Source of the DNA: Aquirhabdus sp.
GTDB taxonomy: Bacteria > Pseudomonadota > Gammaproteobacteria > Pseudomonadales > Moraxellaceae
DNA length: 24,324 nucleotides
NCBI GenBank assembly: GCA_030150135.1
Contig: JASLGO010000156.1
Location: 1 to 24,324, forward strand
Direction: 5' to 3'
Both the position numbers and the translations under genes were made by a program. The notes under the pieces were generated by a model that saw only the letters and a program-made list of their open reading frames with translations, did not search any database and was not told where the DNA came from. Shown piece after piece: positions 23,185 through 24,324 of this stretch. Every line of letters begins with the position of its first letter. Position 1 is the first letter of the stretch.

Positions 23185-24034
23185 CTTACATTTCGGCATG
23201 GAACACAATCTGATTGCAGATGCACTGACGCAACTTTGCAAAGAATTGCCTTTGGAAGCGATTGCGATTAGCGGAGATCTGACACAGCGTGCACGTCGAG
23301 CGCAATTTCAAGCATTTCACGATTTCTTCGATTCGTTAGGTATCCCTTGGATTGTTGTTCCTGGTAATCATGATATTCCGCTTTATCATTTACCGAGACG
23401 TATTCTGAATCCTTTTGGGCGCTATACAAAAATATTTGGTGAACCAGAAAAAACATTAGAAACAAAGCATTTCTATCTTGTCGGTGTAAACAGCGTCAGT
23501 CCAAAACATCATACACAAGGACGCCTTTCACATACCCAAATCACAGAAACAGGGCAACGTTTATTGAAAGGTAAAGCTGGAAAAAAACGGATCATCCTGT
23601 CACACCAACCTTTTCGAGTACTCAGAAACTACCAACAAAAAGACATTCCAGTATTAGCCTGTGAAGCAACTCAGCACTGGGCGCACTGCGGCTTGGATGC
23701 ATTGCTCCATGGACATTTTCATGTTCCTGTCGTTTTACCACTTCGAGAACATTTTGAGTTGCATAAGGAGGTTCTGGATATTCAGGCAGGAACAGCGGTT
23801 TCTCACCGACTTCGTTACGATGTTCCCAATTCGGTTAATATTATTCATCCAGATTTACAAGTTGATCGCTATGACTTCAACCTTGAAAGCAAACAATTTG
23901 AGCGTTTAGGTCAACTATGGCCGACTGTAGATGAAGCTTGCTTGCATGAACATGAAAATATCGATCCCAATGTATACGAGAATATGTACAAAAAAACAGC
24001 AAACAACAATGTTATTCACAAAACCAGCCCTTGA
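23165..24034 (+). CDS. Calcineurin-like metallophosphoesterase
   Basis: A 289-aa two-metal phosphoesterase with the full motif set: D7-L-H9 (LSDLHFG), G37-D38 (SGDLTQ), G67-N68-H69-D70, SHQPF and G-H-F-H near the end (LLHGHFHVP). It is close to the class III cyclic-nucleotide phosphodiesterase/GpdQ-like group, which hydrolyses phosphodiesters or monoesters; the substrate is unknown. The ATG at 23165 lies inside the end of the lipid kinase gene, with CAGGA about 8 nt upstream; the frame opens earlier at a TTG (23138). Coupling to a lipid kinase suggests a phospholipid-derived substrate. The stop codon overlaps the -35 of the groES heat-shock promoter. Confidence 0.85.
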   Translation: MLLHLSDLHFGMEHNLIADALTQLCKELPLEAIAISGDLTQRARRAQFQAFHDFFDSLGIPWIVVPGNHDIPLYHLPRRILNPFGRYTKIFGEPEKTLETKHFYLVGVNSVSPKHHTQGRLSHTQITETGQRLLKGKAGKKRIILSHQPFRVLRNYQQKDIPVLACEATQHWAHCGLDALLHGHFHVPVVLPLREHFELHKEVLDIQAGTAVSHRLRYDVPNSVNIIHPDLQVDRYDFNLESKQFERLGQLWPTVDEACLHEHENIDPNVYENMYKKTANNNVIHKTSP

Positions 24035-24058
24035 AGCAACTCATTCTACCCCCACTGT
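24030..24058 (+). promoter_or_regulatory. Sigma32 (RpoH) heat-shock promoter of groES
   Basis: CTTGAAG (24030-24036), 13 nt, then CCCCACTGT (24050-24058), against the consensus CTTGAAA-N(13-15)-CCCCATnT. The -35 element includes the TGA stop of the upstream gene. Transcription would start near 24066, about 105 nt before groES. No CIRCE inverted repeat is present, so HrcA control is not indicated. Confidence 0.8.
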
Positions 24059-24169
24059 TTGAATAACCAATTTTAGAGGTGGCAAAGGATCACTTTCGGG
24101 TGTACCTTGTCGCACATTAGTTAACCTAGAAACCACTACTTAGCAACCATTACTTAAGGAGAATACTGC

Positions 24170-24324
24170 ATGAACATTCGTCCATTGCATGACCGTGTTG
24201 TTGTCCGTCGCGTCGAAGAAGAAACCAAAACCGCAGGCGGCATTTTGCTCCCAGGTTCTGCAGCAGAAAAACCATCACAAGGTGAAATCATTGCGGTTGG
24301 TAAAGGTCAAATTACTGACAACGG
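24170..24324 (+). CDS. groES: Co-chaperonin GroES (partial, N-terminus)
   Basis: The first 51 codons of the ~96-aa 10-kDa chaperonin that caps GroEL. MNIRPLHDRVVVRR, then the mobile loop with E-T-K-T-A-G-G-I-L-L-P-G and QGEIIAVGKG are diagnostic. AAGGAG is 8 nt before ATG. groEL is expected just beyond the window. The sigma32 promoter at 24030 drives it. Confidence 0.97.
   Translation, partial: MNIRPLHDRVVVRRVEEETKTAGGILLPGSAAEKPSQGEIIAVGKGQITDN

Noticed and set aside
24059..24169. CIRCE element (HrcA site) before groES
   Set aside because: I looked for TTAGCACTC-N9-GAGTGCTAA and found no match in the leader.

Overview
The window looks like a chromosomal segment of an aerobic gammaproteobacterium. 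Moraxellaceae (Acinetobacter-like) is the most likely placement. The reasons are moderate GC, a GTP-type PEP carboxykinase, an AraC regulator beside a membrane fatty-acid desaturase, many lipid-related oxidoreductases, and short extragenic repeats typical of that group. This placement is inference from gene content; no ribosomal RNA or other marker settles it. I see no prophage, transposase, CRISPR array, tRNA or rRNA. Only the two edge genes are cut.

Layout. 1-71 (-): start of an exported protein. 358-1257 (+): SDR epimerase. These two are divergent and share a near-identical leader. 1414-2496 (-) desaturase and 2704-3729 (+) AraC regulator form a second divergent pair. 3773-4456 (-) glutathione S-transferase and 4565-4996 (-) PaaI-type thioesterase lie divergent from 5173-5622 (+) HxlR regulator, with a long perfect inverted repeat between thioesterase and regulator. 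5817-6725 (-) is a haloalkane dehalogenase-type hydrolase. 6876-8441 (-) FGGY kinase, 8627-10117 (-) GlpD-like dehydrogenase and 10398-11993 (-) alkyl-DHAP-synthase-like flavoprotein form a three-gene cassette. Its members are separated by hairpin-rich extragenic repeats.

12169-13335 (-) is a membrane diguanylate cyclase and 13614-14087 (-) a glycine-zipper lipoprotein. 14378-17323 (-) is the FtsK DNA translocase, 17561-18502 (-) a DedA-rhodanese fusion, 18619-20493 (-) PEP carboxykinase (pckG), and 20842-21720 (-) a PF10118 metal-dependent hydrolase. Divergent from it, 22222-23184 (+) lipid kinase and 23165-24034 (+) metallophosphoesterase overlap. 24170-24324 (+) is the start of groES, preceded by a good heat-shock (sigma32-type) promoter that begins in the stop codon of the phosphoesterase.

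Themes. Lipid and glycerol metabolism recurs: desaturase, thioesterase, the G3P/DHAP/ether-lipid-like cassette, PF10118 protein and lipid kinase. The most interesting material is regulatory and catalytic. There is a duplicated ~30-nt leader at the 1/358 divergent pair. A similar TGGC-N7-GCCA element lies upstream of two separate lipid loci. The cassette shows altered active-site residues in its kinase and flavoprotein and a repeat in every gap. None of this proves a new system; the cassette is the best candidate for undescribed chemistry.
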